A DNA stretch of 64,000 bases from Citrobacter telavivensis (GCA_009363175.1 CP045203.1:62001-126000), one strand, 5' to 3'; numbered from the stretch's first letter, positions 50,373-58,530 are shown. The notes: a model not told the origin generated them from the letters alone. Numbers and translations are program-made.

Positions 50373-50927
50373 ATGTTAAATCCAGCTATCTGCGCCATGT
50401 TCATGTTTCAGGGCTTCCAGCATGAAGTCTCCCGTCTGACCGCATTATCAGTGGCTAATCCTATCCCCCTCACCTTCAACTGTGACAGCGTACAGACAAT
50501 GATCTGTGAAACGCTGGCTGGTGGCGAAATTGAATGTGCTCACTGGATGTTGGATGCCGCAGAGCAGATCTGTAAAGCCTGCGAACCTGCGTATCAGGCA
50601 TCTGAAGAACCGGGAGTCTGGTACTACGACATTGCTGAACGTCTGGGCGCTGAAGTGGCCTGCCGTTGCGTAAAAGGTGATATCAGCACTGACCAATTGG
50701 TCGCTGTTGCAGTTAACCTCACTGAGTCATGGAACACGCTGAGCGAAGACAGCAATCAGGAGCCTGATTGCGGATCATATGAAAATACCGTCAGGACGTT
50801 GGTAGAACGTGCTGATACAGCAGAAGCGGCTTGCGTAGAAGCAGTCAGAATCCTTGATGGTGGTGAGCGGCAGGCGTTATCAAAGGCGATAGCAATTCTT
50901 CGCCCTGTGGCCGCAACGTTGCAGTAG
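50373..50927 (+). CDS. Hypothetical protein, 184 aa
   Basis: A helical acidic protein with several Cys (FNCDSVQTMIC, IECAHWM, EQICKACEP, EVACRC), not arranged as a standard zinc site. Unknown family. CAGGGGTCTACC precedes the start within the module. Confidence 0.66.
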   Translation: MLNPAICAMFMFQGFQHEVSRLTALSVANPIPLTFNCDSVQTMICETLAGGEIECAHWMLDAAEQICKACEPAYQASEEPGVWYYDIAERLGAEVACRCVKGDISTDQLVAVAVNLTESWNTLSEDSNQEPDCGSYENTVRTLVERADTAEAACVEAVRILDGGERQALSKAIAILRPVAATLQ

Positions 50928-50976
50928 ATAGTGGCAGAACACCAATACACACAACACTCACTACAGGAAAATGACC

Positions 50977-51243
50977 ATGAAACTCACCGTATCGACTCGC
51001 CCGGTAAGAATTGAAGGGAATTATGTCTCTGTCGTCTTTAATCGTTCCCATAACTCCATGCCGGAAACAGCAGAGGTTAAAAATGCCGATCAGGCGCGGG
51101 CATTCATCAACGATTACATCGCCCGTAATATCAACGAAACGCCGATGCATCTGGTGCTGACAAAAGAGGGCCGGGCATTTGGCGGGTTCGACGCGCTGAA
51201 TAGTAGCCTTCCGCCCGCGATTGAATCATCAACCCGTTTGTAA
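50977..51243 (+). CDS. Hypothetical protein, 88 aa
   Basis: A small soluble beta-rich protein, unknown family. The ATG at 50977 is favoured over 50971 by the distance from AGGA. Confidence 0.62.
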   Translation: MKLTVSTRPVRIEGNYVSVVFNRSHNSMPETAEVKNADQARAFINDYIARNINETPMHLVLTKEGRAFGGFDALNSSLPPAIESSTRL

Positions 51244-51310
51244 TGACTGACTGGTGGCGCTCAGTGAGGAGCGTCACCCGGCATCACGGAGGGAGTTGCA
51301 AGAGTTCTGA

Positions 51311-51550
51311 TTAGCCTTTCCTGACCCACGCCCAAAGCATCGCACCCGCCAACACCGTCAGCATCAGAGCAAACACGGAACCAACCAGACTCGCATCGCC
51401 ATTCTTGCCGGAGTAACCGCAGGTTTGAGATGCGTCACCAACTGCCTGACAAATTGAATCGGGATCAAGTCCCCAGTAGACAAAGGCGAACAAGGCAATT
51501 ACAGAGATAAACGCTTTAGCGACTTTCGCTTTCTGAATCATCAGAGACAC
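51311..51550 (-). CDS. Two-helix membrane protein, 79 aa
   Basis: Hydrophobic segments at about 12-28 and 56-76 enclose a short polar loop with two Cys (ICQA and TCGYSG). It could form a disulfide-linked periplasmic loop. Unknown family; placed behind the RES/Xre operon on the same strand. Confidence 0.62.
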   Translation of the reverse strand: MSLMIQKAKVAKAFISVIALFAFVYWGLDPDSICQAVGDASQTCGYSGKNGDASLVGSVFALMLTVLAGAMLWAWVRKG

Positions 51551-51584
51551 CTCAGTTCGTCAATGCCGGGGAGTTGCCTGTGTG

Positions 51585-52043
51585 TTATTTCAGGCGGGAA
51601 TCAAACCGGAACGGAATTTTCTTAACCGTAGCCATCAGGTCAAAGAGTTCAGGGTGTGCCGGATTCAGCAAGTAGTTAAATTCAACCGGAGACAACGCAC
51701 TTGGAATACGCAGCGCGATAGAAGAACCGCTTTCAGCCCAGTTATCACCGTAGAGCGCCAGCTCAGCAGGAGCATCCTCACTCGCCCAGTTATCAGGGAG
51801 ACGGCTCATGTCGAAGGTCTGGATCTGATCATCCGGTACATCAAGACTCAGCAGTGTAAAGTCGTCCAGTAACTGCGGCGCGTGAATGTGTACCAGCGTT
51901 TCAAGCATGGTAAGGCTGGCCGTTTCAGACAGGTAGACCATTGCAGTGCCTACGCTGTTCCAGCGGCCCCCCGCTTCTTTCGCACCCAGACCAGACCACG
52001 CAGTCATCAGATAACGGGTCTTGGTCAGTCGGTAAAGGATCAC
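51585..52043 (-). CDS. RES-domain toxin
   Basis: The 152-residue protein has the RES family marks: the early Arg (LYRLTKTRY), GGRWNSVGTAMVYLSETASLTMLETLVH (about 26-53) and a late Ser/Asn-rich end. RES toxins degrade or modify NAD+. Length matches the family. Its start overlaps the end of the antitoxin gene by four bases (TGATG-type coupling). GATC before 51585 marks the end of the operon. Confidence 0.88.
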   Translation of the reverse strand: MILYRLTKTRYLMTAWSGLGAKEAGGRWNSVGTAMVYLSETASLTMLETLVHIHAPQLLDDFTLLSLDVPDDQIQTFDMSRLPDNWASEDAPAELALYGDNWAESGSSIALRIPSALSPVEFNYLLNPAHPELFDLMATVKKIPFRFDSRLK

Positions 52044-52486
52044 GAGTATACCCCGTGCTCAATACGCGTAATCAGGCGCATCACTTCAAGCGCACCTGTC
52101 TCAGAAGAAACAAGCTCTGCCGGTGATTTCCAGCTCAGACCACGGTTCGCTTCGTTCAGCCATTTGTGCGCCGCTTCTTTGTCACCTTCAAACAGCTCTA
52201 CAGCGCGTTCAATTACGCGGATAATGCGCACCAGACGTTCGCTCTGATCGGCAGTGAAACGGTCTTTGATGCTACGATTAAACGTCGTATTAGGTATACC
52301 CGACATTTTGCGCAGCTCAGACGGCGTGATGTTAGCCCATTCAGAAATGTGCTTAGCTACTGTGCCATCGAGACCGTGATTGATTTTATCCATCAGCGCG
52401 ATACCGTCATTATCCAGCCCAGCAACCTGCCATAAGCAGTGCTGATTCGTTTTGGTAACGTCTGGAGAAAAAACTTTCATCGTCAT
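52040..52486 (-). CDS. Xre/MbcA/ParS-type antitoxin
   Basis: A 148-residue antitoxin of the RES partner type: an N-terminal Xre-like helix-turn-helix (ITPSELRKMSGIPNTTFNRSIK, about 52-73) and the C-terminal toxin-binding domain (AHKWLNEANRGLSWKSPAELVSSETGALEVMRLITRIEHGVY). The start at 52486 fits GGGAGGG; the frame is open to 52513. Confidence 0.86.
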   Translation of the reverse strand: MTMKVFSPDVTKTNQHCLWQVAGLDNDGIALMDKINHGLDGTVAKHISEWANITPSELRKMSGIPNTTFNRSIKDRFTADQSERLVRIIRVIERAVELFEGDKEAAHKWLNEANRGLSWKSPAELVSSETGALEVMRLITRIEHGVYS

Positions 52487-52499
52487 AACTAGCCCTCCC

Positions 52500-52545
52500 A
52501 TTTGGTAATTCAATTATACCATATGGAACACTAACGGCAATCTTT
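52500..52545 (-). promoter_or_regulatory. Promoter and operator of the RES/Xre operon
   Basis: On the minus strand TTGCCG, 16 bases and TATAAT form a good promoter. Inverted repeats (CCATATGG and GGTAATT...AATTATACC) overlap it and are likely antitoxin-binding sites. Confidence 0.6.
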
Positions 52546-52569
52546 TAACCATCAGACAACCTCAGCGCC

Positions 52570-52634
52570 CTTCGTCACCAGCCCCACCTGCCAGATAATA
52601 GGTCAATAACGACAAAACTATGACAGGGGGCATC
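52570..52634 (+). promoter_or_regulatory. CTTCGTCAC module (class I)
   Basis: CTTCGTCACC (52570-52579), 17 bases, AATAGG. CCTGCCA (52587-52593) pairs with TGACAGG (52621-52627) at six of seven positions next to the ribosome-binding site. Confidence 0.6.
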
Positions 52635-52952
52635 ATGCCGAATCTCTTACGTTATGACCAACTGGACTCCTCACGTCAGCCAGCAGCGCGGGCATCAGCC
52701 GCTAGTGGCGAATTATGGTGTGCCCGCAACAACGTAAAAAAGCAGGCGGCAGCGTCAAAGGCCGCAATTCACCAGGCAATCAATGATCAGCACCGCATTA
52801 CCCGGCTGCGAAACACCTTTTCGCTCGCGAAGGATATGCGTGAAAAGCCGGTCGTCTGGATTGAAAAGCGCATCCTCGAAAATCTGTGCATGTTCAATGA
52901 GCAGGGCGATATGTACCTGTTCACGCAGCAGAACTTTGTCAGCAAACTCTGA
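52635..52952 (+). CDS. Hypothetical basic protein, 105 aa
   Basis: A strongly basic, Ala/Arg/Lys-rich helical protein (NNVKKQAAASKAAIHQAINDQHRITRLRN) that probably binds nucleic acid. Start at 52635 behind CAGGGGGCATC; the ATG at 52620 overlaps the module. Confidence 0.66.
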   Translation: MPNLLRYDQLDSSRQPAARASAASGELWCARNNVKKQAAASKAAIHQAINDQHRITRLRNTFSLAKDMREKPVVWIEKRILENLCMFNEQGDMYLFTQQNFVSKL

Positions 52953-52993
52953 ACCTCCGGCCCGGCTCGTCGGGCCATTAAAAGGAAACCGAT

Positions 52994-53836
52994 ATGACAG
53001 ACTTCATTGATAAACTGGCAGCGAATGGTGTGGCCTTTACCCTTCAGGACGGACGAATCATCGTTGAAGGCGATCTTCGTGTCGGGTTTACGCTTGAGCC
53101 AGAAGATCCGGCAATTCCCTGCGACTATATTCCCGCGAATCTGACCGTGACGAACACCCTGACCATTCTGTCGGGCATTCATAGCATCCCTGCCGGGCTG
53201 GTGGCCCGCAATCTGTTTATCAGCTACTCTGAGCTGGAATCTCTCCCTGACAACCTGACCATTACCGGTACGCTCATGGCGAATTCTTCACGTCTTAAGT
53301 ATCTGCCGGAAAATCTGACGGTGGGCCGCGTTCTGGACATCATGTGTACTGATATCGCCTATCTGCCGGATACGCTGAAAGTAGCTGGCAGTATGATGCT
53401 GTCAAACACCCGTATTACCACTTTGCCGGATAACCTGCATCTTGAAGAAAATCTGGCCCTCGAAGCCATGCCGTTGCAAGCGTTGCCAAAAAACCTGAAA
53501 GTGGGCCACAGCCTGTATCTGGATGCTGTGGCTCTGAAGCGGATCCCTGAGTGTATATCGTGCCCCGTGATTAACCTGGTTAACCCTGGTAATTTTGAAA
53601 ATGTCGCGTCAGTCACCGGTATCGGCGGAAAGCCTAACCGCCATGTCTATGCGCTACGTACAGCGCTTGGCGTTCGCGTATGCATGTACGATTTGTCTGT
53701 AGACCCGGAAATATTTGGTCTGCTGGTACGTGGCATCTATGATGAACCCACGGCTGAACTACTTGATAAGGCCGCACAACAATGTATTCAGCGTCTGGAG
53801 GATATGTATGCTTCTGAAAACGCAGTTCGGCACTGA
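52994..53836 (+). CDS. Leucine-rich-repeat protein, 280 aa
   Basis: From about residue 45 to 190 the protein consists of some seven repeats of 20-22 residues with the core LPDNLTVxGxLxLxxTxIxxLP (variants visible at LESLPDNLTITGTL, LKYLPENLTVGRVL, IAYLPDTLKVAGSM, ITTLPDNLHLEENL). This is the bacterial LRR type seen in IpaH/SspH effectors and in phage proteins. No E3 ligase domain follows; the last 80 residues are a separate small domain. A binding role is likely. AAAGGAAACCGAT precedes the start. Confidence 0.75.
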   Translation: MTDFIDKLAANGVAFTLQDGRIIVEGDLRVGFTLEPEDPAIPCDYIPANLTVTNTLTILSGIHSIPAGLVARNLFISYSELESLPDNLTITGTLMANSSRLKYLPENLTVGRVLDIMCTDIAYLPDTLKVAGSMMLSNTRITTLPDNLHLEENLALEAMPLQALPKNLKVGHSLYLDAVALKRIPECISCPVINLVNPGNFENVASVTGIGGKPNRHVYALRTALGVRVCMYDLSVDPEIFGLLVRGIYDEPTAELLDKAAQQCIQRLEDMYASENAVRH

Positions 53837-54086
53837 CTCGGGTATGATTTATACCCGGAAGGTGTATCTGCATTACACCGACACTGACGGGCATTCACGC
53901 AGCAAGCTGATAAAAGGTTACTACTACCCGGGCGAAGTCCCGGTTGAGTCGTTTTCAGAGCGGGCACTTGCTCCTGGTATGCGCCAGCTGTTGAGTTGCC
54001 GCTGCGGCGCAATAAACTGGGTCGCAACTGGTGGTATCAACGAATACCAATGCGACTGCTGCGCAAAGGAAATAACCGTTTACTGA
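53808..54086 (+). CDS. Zinc-ribbon protein, 92 aa (paralogue of 34964)
   Basis: LSCRCGAINW...NEYQCDCCAKEITV matches the LLCRCGANNW...NEYCCDSCGQFVEV segment of the protein at 34964. GGAGG lies eight bases before the start at 53808, inside the end of the LRR gene, so the two frames overlap by 29 bases and are coupled. Confidence 0.68.
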   Translation: MLLKTQFGTDSGMIYTRKVYLHYTDTDGHSRSKLIKGYYYPGEVPVESFSERALAPGMRQLLSCRCGAINWVATGGINEYQCDCCAKEITVY

Positions 54087-54145
54087 CGGTCTGCACGGGG
54101 ATACCGTTCGACCGGCATACCCATGACAATAAGAGCAGGTGCTAA

Positions 54146-54589
54146 ATGACAAAAGAAGAATCACAATTTTATGCTGGTGCAATCTGGGCCGCATCGACCA
54201 TTTACCGGATGCATTCTGACTCGGTGGTAGCGAAAGATTTTCTCCGTGAAATTAACGATCTGGATGTGGCAGCAAAATGTGGTGCTGAGTACGACGTTCT
54301 CCCATTACGCCTGTTTGTTTTGCGCGATTTACCATTGGGCCACGATGCGGATTATGAAGCCATCAGCTTCGGGCCGGTAGACCGTCACGGCAATATCATC
54401 TGCGATCACTCTCAGACTTCGGTCACCGATATCTCCGGCCAGCGAGCGTATGGGGTTTATGCCCGCCGTGCGGGTGAGTCGAATCTGACGCTCATCGACA
54501 ATCTTGATGATGAAGAAGAAGCCGAACCACTGGCGAAGGTGCTGGCTGAACAGCTCCAGCAAATCAAAGAAGGTCGCTACGATATTTAA
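54146..54589 (+). CDS. Hypothetical protein, 147 aa
   Basis: A soluble acidic protein, unknown family, with an Asp/Glu cluster near the C-terminus (DNLDDEEEAEPLAK). GAGCAGGTGCTAA precedes the start. Confidence 0.65.
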   Translation: MTKEESQFYAGAIWAASTIYRMHSDSVVAKDFLREINDLDVAAKCGAEYDVLPLRLFVLRDLPLGHDADYEAISFGPVDRHGNIICDHSQTSVTDISGQRAYGVYARRAGESNLTLIDNLDDEEEAEPLAKVLAEQLQQIKEGRYDI

Positions 54590-54621
54590 GCGTTAGACCA
54601 CGTACTGCTGGTGGCAATACA

Positions 54622-54646
54622 CTGGCGATTAAGGGGGTTAAGTGAC
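54622..54646 (-). repeat. Solitary inverted copy of the 56-bp-repeat core
   Basis: The 25 bases are the exact reverse complement of the core at 58643-58667 in the array upstream of parA, four kilobases away. It could be a secondary partition or regulator-binding site. Confidence 0.85.
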
Positions 54647-54692
54647 TTAAATGATCCACTGACCTGTCTGTGTAAAGCCTGTTTATCCCAAA

Positions 54693-54721
54693 GCCGTCTG
54701 GTTCACCAGGCGGTTTTTTTA
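54693..54721 (+). terminator. Intrinsic terminator
   Basis: CCGTCTGG-TT-CACCAGGCGG (with one mismatch) followed by seven T. Confidence 0.82.
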
Positions 54722-54801
54722 TGCCCGGAATAGCAAGCACAACACAAAACGAAACCGATATTATCTTTCTGAAAATACAGGGCTTTTTATGCCCTGGTTT
54801 T

Positions 54802-54875
54802 CTTCGTCACCTGAGTCACTCACCAGATACTGGATACAGAAGCCACAACATGTAACCCGTTATCAGGAGCGACCC
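54802..54875 (+). promoter_or_regulatory. CTTCGTCAC module (class II)
   Basis: CTTCGTCACC (54802-54811), ACTGG and then ATACAG 22 bases after the hexamer. CCTGA and TCAGG are complementary ends of the module. Confidence 0.5.
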
Positions 54876-55040
54876 ATGAAAGCACAAGCTGTTCGTAATC
54901 ACTCTTTTGGCTCACTGAAGCTCAGCGCAAGCAATGCGGCAGCAGCCGCGCTGGCGCACCCGGTAACCCATTTCTTCATGCTGTTCGCCATCGTGATGTA
55001 CCTGGTCTATGGCGGTGTAGTACTCGGCATTAAGCCGTAG
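54876..55040 (+). CDS. Small membrane protein, 54 aa
   Basis: A polar, basic N-terminus (MKAQAVRNHSFGSLK) and one membrane segment (FFMLFAIVMYLVYGGVVLGI). CAGGAGCGACCC precedes the start. Function unknown. Confidence 0.58.
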   Translation: MKAQAVRNHSFGSLKLSASNAAAAALAHPVTHFFMLFAIVMYLVYGGVVLGIKP

Positions 55041-55105
55041 CATTCCCTGTGGCCGGTCGCCCAACCGGCTTTGCCTCCAACCCTTCTGGAGGTAGTTGTT
55101 AACTT

Positions 55106-55129
55106 CCCCGGTAAACCGGGGATTTTTTT
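55106..55129 (+). terminator. Intrinsic terminator
   Basis: CCCCGG-TAAA-CCGGGG followed by ATTTTTTT. Confidence 0.88.
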
Positions 55130-55225
55130 ACCCGTAGTTCCAGCGTTCGCCACTGGAGCTAAAACCCACCAGAGCGAATTCCGTAACATAAGCGCTTCTT
55201 CTACGTCCGATCAGTACCTTACCCT

Positions 55226-55651
55226 ATGAGCAACCCGTCACACTCTGCTAGCCTTCCTCCCGGAATGAACGACACTCTGATGTCCCTATATATCGAACCG
55301 GATATGCCTGGTATCGATGATCTCGTTATAACAATTATTCGGCTTCGGCGTGAGGGCTGGACAGCATCTGAACTGACTTTCCGTATACTTTCGTCAGTTG
55401 CATATCAGGTGATTCCTCCAGAGGCGTTTACCGACCCTAAGCATCACCTCCTGAAAGAGTATGTCAGTTTGTCCCGTGAGTTCGGCCTAGTAAGCGGGGC
55501 AAGACATAATGCTCACCTCCGTGGTGTCATTCGCAGAGGGATAATGTCGGGAATAGATAGAGCAGAGGTAATACGCCGCGTTCTTTTCTCCCCGCACTAT
55601 TCAGAACATGAGGAAGATAACCAATCTGATTCGTTCCCTCGTTCGTCGTAA
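55226..55651 (+). CDS. Hypothetical protein, 141 aa
   Basis: A helical protein with DLVITIIRLRREGWTASELTFRIL, which looks like a helix-turn-helix-type pattern, so a DNA-binding regulator is possible. The ribosome-binding site is weak. It overlaps the HNH gene by 44 bases. Confidence 0.58.
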   Translation: MSNPSHSASLPPGMNDTLMSLYIEPDMPGIDDLVITIIRLRREGWTASELTFRILSSVAYQVIPPEAFTDPKHHLLKEYVSLSREFGLVSGARHNAHLRGVIRRGIMSGIDRAEVIRRVLFSPHYSEHEEDNQSDSFPRSS

Positions 55652-56450
55652 CAACCGGGTGGCATTAACGCTTTTTCCCCGAATGTTCCGGTACAAAGCC
55701 TTTGGCGTGGTTGAAACAGGATCTGGTTATCCGCGACGGCCTGAACATCAGGAATCCAAAGTTTGTCTACTGGCAGGATATCTCAGAGTCCAGGAAGAAA
55801 TTCGTGCTTCTCAGGCCCGTCTGGCTTTACTAAATACTGAAATCGAAAAGGAGAATGCTCAGGAGTACGCACGTAACAAAATTCCGGCATCACGGTTGGC
55901 TCACTTCAGGCTCTGGTTCACTCGCCGATTTGGTAATGACACATCCCGTTTGATTGAGTCCGTGGACACCTACTGCGAGGAGCAGAATCCAGTAATGGAT
56001 GAGCAACCGGCTGTATTGCCATTACCACGCGGTCACCTCCCCCATGCAGATATCCGTATGCGCTCCCCGAGCTTCCGCCGAGAGGTTAGCGTTCGCGATG
56101 TGCATGTCCAGTCTCAGTTCCGTGAGTTGGTGGATAAGAATTTCGGAAGCCTGTGCGCGGTATCGGGCAAACACCTCAACGGTGTGCTGGAGGCAGCACA
56201 TATTGAACCAACATCCGTAGCAGGCTGCTATAACGCCAGTAACGGCATTTTGCTATCACCAACATTCCACAGGCTGTTTGACACAAACATGATGGGTATT
56301 GATCCTGATACACTACAGATTCACTTCGCCAGCGGTATAGAGTTCCCTGAGTATGAAGGGGTCTGTATAAAACCGTTGTTCTACAATCTGGATAAAAACA
56401 GGCTCGGGGCAAGATGGCTTGAATTTAAAGTGAAATCACCTGCGGAGTAA
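55608..56450 (+). CDS. HNH endonuclease-like protein, 280 aa
   Basis: The C-terminal 110 residues carry the HNH_2-type fold: CAVSGKHLNGVLEAAHIEPTS (about 180-200), NGILLSPTFHRLFDTNMMGIDPDTL (about 208-232). The central Ala-His and the Asn and His of the second motif are present. The N-terminal 100 residues include a coiled-coil-like helix. Such nucleases act in phage and plasmid conflict or in modified-DNA restriction. The start is uncertain: neither 55608 nor 55683 has a good ribosome-binding site. Confidence 0.75.
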   Translation: MRKITNLIRSLVRRNNRVALTLFPRMFRYKAFGVVETGSGYPRRPEHQESKVCLLAGYLRVQEEIRASQARLALLNTEIEKENAQEYARNKIPASRLAHFRLWFTRRFGNDTSRLIESVDTYCEEQNPVMDEQPAVLPLPRGHLPHADIRMRSPSFRREVSVRDVHVQSQFRELVDKNFGSLCAVSGKHLNGVLEAAHIEPTSVAGCYNASNGILLSPTFHRLFDTNMMGIDPDTLQIHFASGIEFPEYEGVCIKPLFYNLDKNRLGARWLEFKVKSPAE

Positions 56451-56871
56451 GCCCTCTCCCCTCTTCCATCTCCCTGCCCTATCCAATCTATTTATTGGAA
56501 AGGCATAGCAGCATGGAGATAAGTAGCACACAAGTAACTCACCGATAATTCACATAAAAACCATATCAAAACAAATCAATCAGTTTATCGCATTTCCTAG
56601 CGCACTTTTAATTCACATTTTATGGACTTTTAATCCAATCCTCTCCTGTTCACTTTGAATTTAAGTGATATCAGTGAATGATAAGGTACGAATAATTCAC
56701 TAAATAACAACTATGTAAATTCAACAGCATAAAAACCAGAGCGCTATCTTCGGACTGGTTCCAGTAATTGATGGTTTGAGTCCGGCCCGCATGTCATACT
56801 GATTTATATCTTTCGTGTAGCCCTGCGGTAGGCACGATTTCATCCCAATACATCCAGTGGCATGTGACTAT
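56451..56871. other. 420-base AT-rich gap with repeated AATTCAC
   Basis: No gene is visible. AATTCAC or a close form occurs at 56547, 56610, 56648 and 56694, and its complement-like GTGAAT near 56674. The A+T content is well above the surroundings. It could hold an origin or a regulator-binding region. Confidence 0.4.
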
Positions 56872-57123
56872 ATGATCGACCAAGCAGAGTTAATGAAGAG
56901 TGTTTTAGCGGTTCTGCAAGCCAGAAACGTGTCATTATCAGAGAGCCCTACGCGAATTCTGATGATGCTTCCAACACGGTTACGCGTGAATGTCACTGTA
57001 ATCGATGCTCAAAATGAACCGTTAACCGCGACACTGATGCTGGATCAGGAAGGTCAAGTGACCTGTAAGCTGGCAACAGACCCCGCTGATACCGTCGTTG
57101 ATATCAGTCGATATAGAGTATGA
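56872..57123 (+). CDS. Hypothetical protein, 83 aa (paralogue of 31985)
   Basis: The sequence plan VLAVLQARNVSLSESPTRILMMLPTRLRVNVTVIDAQNEPLTATLMLDQEGQVTCKL matches the folded part of the 111-aa protein at 31985, without its acidic tail. The start is uncertain, as neither ATG 56872 nor GTG 56857 has a clear ribosome-binding site. Confidence 0.5.
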   Translation: MIDQAELMKSVLAVLQARNVSLSESPTRILMMLPTRLRVNVTVIDAQNEPLTATLMLDQEGQVTCKLATDPADTVVDISRYRV

Positions 57124-57517
57124 TTTAAATCTTCGCGTTCCAGCCAGCCGTTCCCAGCTTCGTTGTAGAATATTGCAATAAGCCAATCCCCAGCCAGCCC
57201 TGTAATGTAACCGAAGAAAATCGTGCGCAATGCGCACGTAAAAATGTCTGCCCGCCACGCGGGCAATCGCCGTCCAAAAGCTTCGCTCTCAAGCGAAGCA
57301 GGCACGACATGTAAATTCGAATAGAGCCCTCACGGGGCGATTAGGCGAATTCGCGGCCCGCTAGGGCAAAGTCTCAAAGCGTATGGGGGTTAACACCCCC
57401 AAAACGCTGTGGAGACTGTTGTGGCTTTTCGGAACTACGATCCCGAAGTACTGACTAAGGGTTGCGGCTGCCACCAGCCCGGCTATCAGGCGACCCAACA
57501 ATTATTTCTCCGTATCA
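57124..57517. other. Hairpin-dense non-coding stretch
   Basis: Successive dyads: GTGCGC/GCGCAC near 57220-57240, GCCCGC/GCGGGC near 57250-57265, GCTTCGCT/AGCGAAGC near 57280-57300, and a three-step hairpin at 57370-57417. No gene is credible. It may encode a structured RNA or be a single-strand origin or recombination site. Confidence 0.45.
57370..57417. repeat. Three-step inverted repeat
   Basis: AGTCTC (57370-57375) pairs with GAGACT (57412-57417), AGCGT (57378-57382) with ACGCT (57404-57408), and GGGGGT (57385-57390) with ACCCCC (57395-57400) around a TAAC loop. Confidence 0.75.
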
Positions 57518-57578
57518 CTTCGTCACCTGCTCAAGGTGATTGAAAATAGAATCACAATTAGAAAGCGGGGAACACACA
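57518..57578 (+). promoter_or_regulatory. CTTCGTCAC module (class I)
   Basis: CTTCGTCACC (57518-57527), 17 bases, AATAGA. The dyad GTGATT (57536-57541)/AATCAC (57550-57555) lies across the -10. Confidence 0.6.
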
Positions 57579-58100
57579 ATGAACACTCAGACAAGAATCA
57601 AATTGAAAGGCCTCAAAATCTATACTGGCATGAGCCAGGAAACAGTCTGCTTTAACGCTACTGTCCTCTTCGACGGGCTGAGCATAGGTACAGCTGATAA
57701 TGATGGGCATGGTGGCGAAACTCGCGTACTGTTCGAACCAGGAAAAAAAGAGCTGTTCCGCCAGGCCGAATCATATGCGAAGGGTCTTCTGCCAATCTGC
57801 CTTGGCGAACACAATGGCAAGCCATTTCTCATAGACTCAAACCTGATTGAAGTAATCGACCAGCTTGTCAGTGACGAGGAGCGTAACCGGAAAACTAAAT
57901 CAAGTTTCAAGAAGGTTTACCGCAAGAAAATCTGCGTCTTACGCGAAGGTAGACTTTGGACAGTGGGCTACAAAAGCCAGGCTCAATACGCTTCATACAT
58001 CGCACAAATCAAAAAAGAACATGGCCCTGATATCGTTATCCTGGACGATTTGGAACATGATGAAGCTTTCGAGCTGTACAGTAAGCACTTATACGCCTGA
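57579..58100 (+). CDS. Hypothetical protein, 173 aa
   Basis: A soluble protein of unknown family. The first half is beta-rich, the second basic (KKVYRKKICVLREGRLWTVGYKSQAQY) and helical. Start at 57579 behind GCGGGGAACACACA; codons before it lie in the promoter module. Confidence 0.66.
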   Translation: MNTQTRIKLKGLKIYTGMSQETVCFNATVLFDGLSIGTADNDGHGGETRVLFEPGKKELFRQAESYAKGLLPICLGEHNGKPFLIDSNLIEVIDQLVSDEERNRKTKSSFKKVYRKKICVLREGRLWTVGYKSQAQYASYIAQIKKEHGPDIVILDDLEHDEAFELYSKHLYA

Positions 58101-58146
58101 CCATCAAGCGTGGTAGAATTGGATAATTCTAGCGCAGAGGATCACT

Positions 58147-58416
58147 ATGAAAGTTAAAGAGCTTATCGCCCAGCTTCAGCTACACGACCCTGATGCTGTT
58201 GTCGTAATTGCCGGATTTGAAACCCAGAGTACTGGACTGGTTGCCGAGGCCGATACTATTAAAGAATGCGTGACAGTTCCTGTCCAAGCGGACAGCATGA
58301 CGGGTGACCGTTCGTTGGCAAAGGAGGGTTCACCTTCTGTCTGGTTGGGATGGGGGAATGATTACCGCACGGAGTTCTTCGTTAGTGCCATCAACGACCC
58401 GGACGAATTAGCCTAA
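58147..58416 (+). CDS. Hypothetical protein, 89 aa
   Basis: MKVKELIAQLQLHDPDAVVVIAGF is a pattern common to small phage and plasmid proteins of the type that starts with KVKELIxxLxxxxPDAxV; they are of unknown function. GCAGAGGATCACT precedes the start. A terminator follows. Confidence 0.68.
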   Translation: MKVKELIAQLQLHDPDAVVVIAGFETQSTGLVAEADTIKECVTVPVQADSMTGDRSLAKEGSPSVWLGWGNDYRTEFFVSAINDPDELA

Positions 58417-58432
58417 CTATATCGAATACCCA

Positions 58433-58458
58433 AGAGCCTCTACTTCAGAGGCTTTTTT
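58433..58458 (+). terminator. Intrinsic terminator
   Basis: AGAGCCTC-TACTTCA-GAGGCT (with slight overlap) followed by six T. Confidence 0.85.
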
Positions 58459-58530
58459 ATTTGATGGGTCTTACGGGAAACCTTGTCATTCATTTACCAA
58501 TAGTTGCAGGGCGTATCCTCCAGCGCTAAG

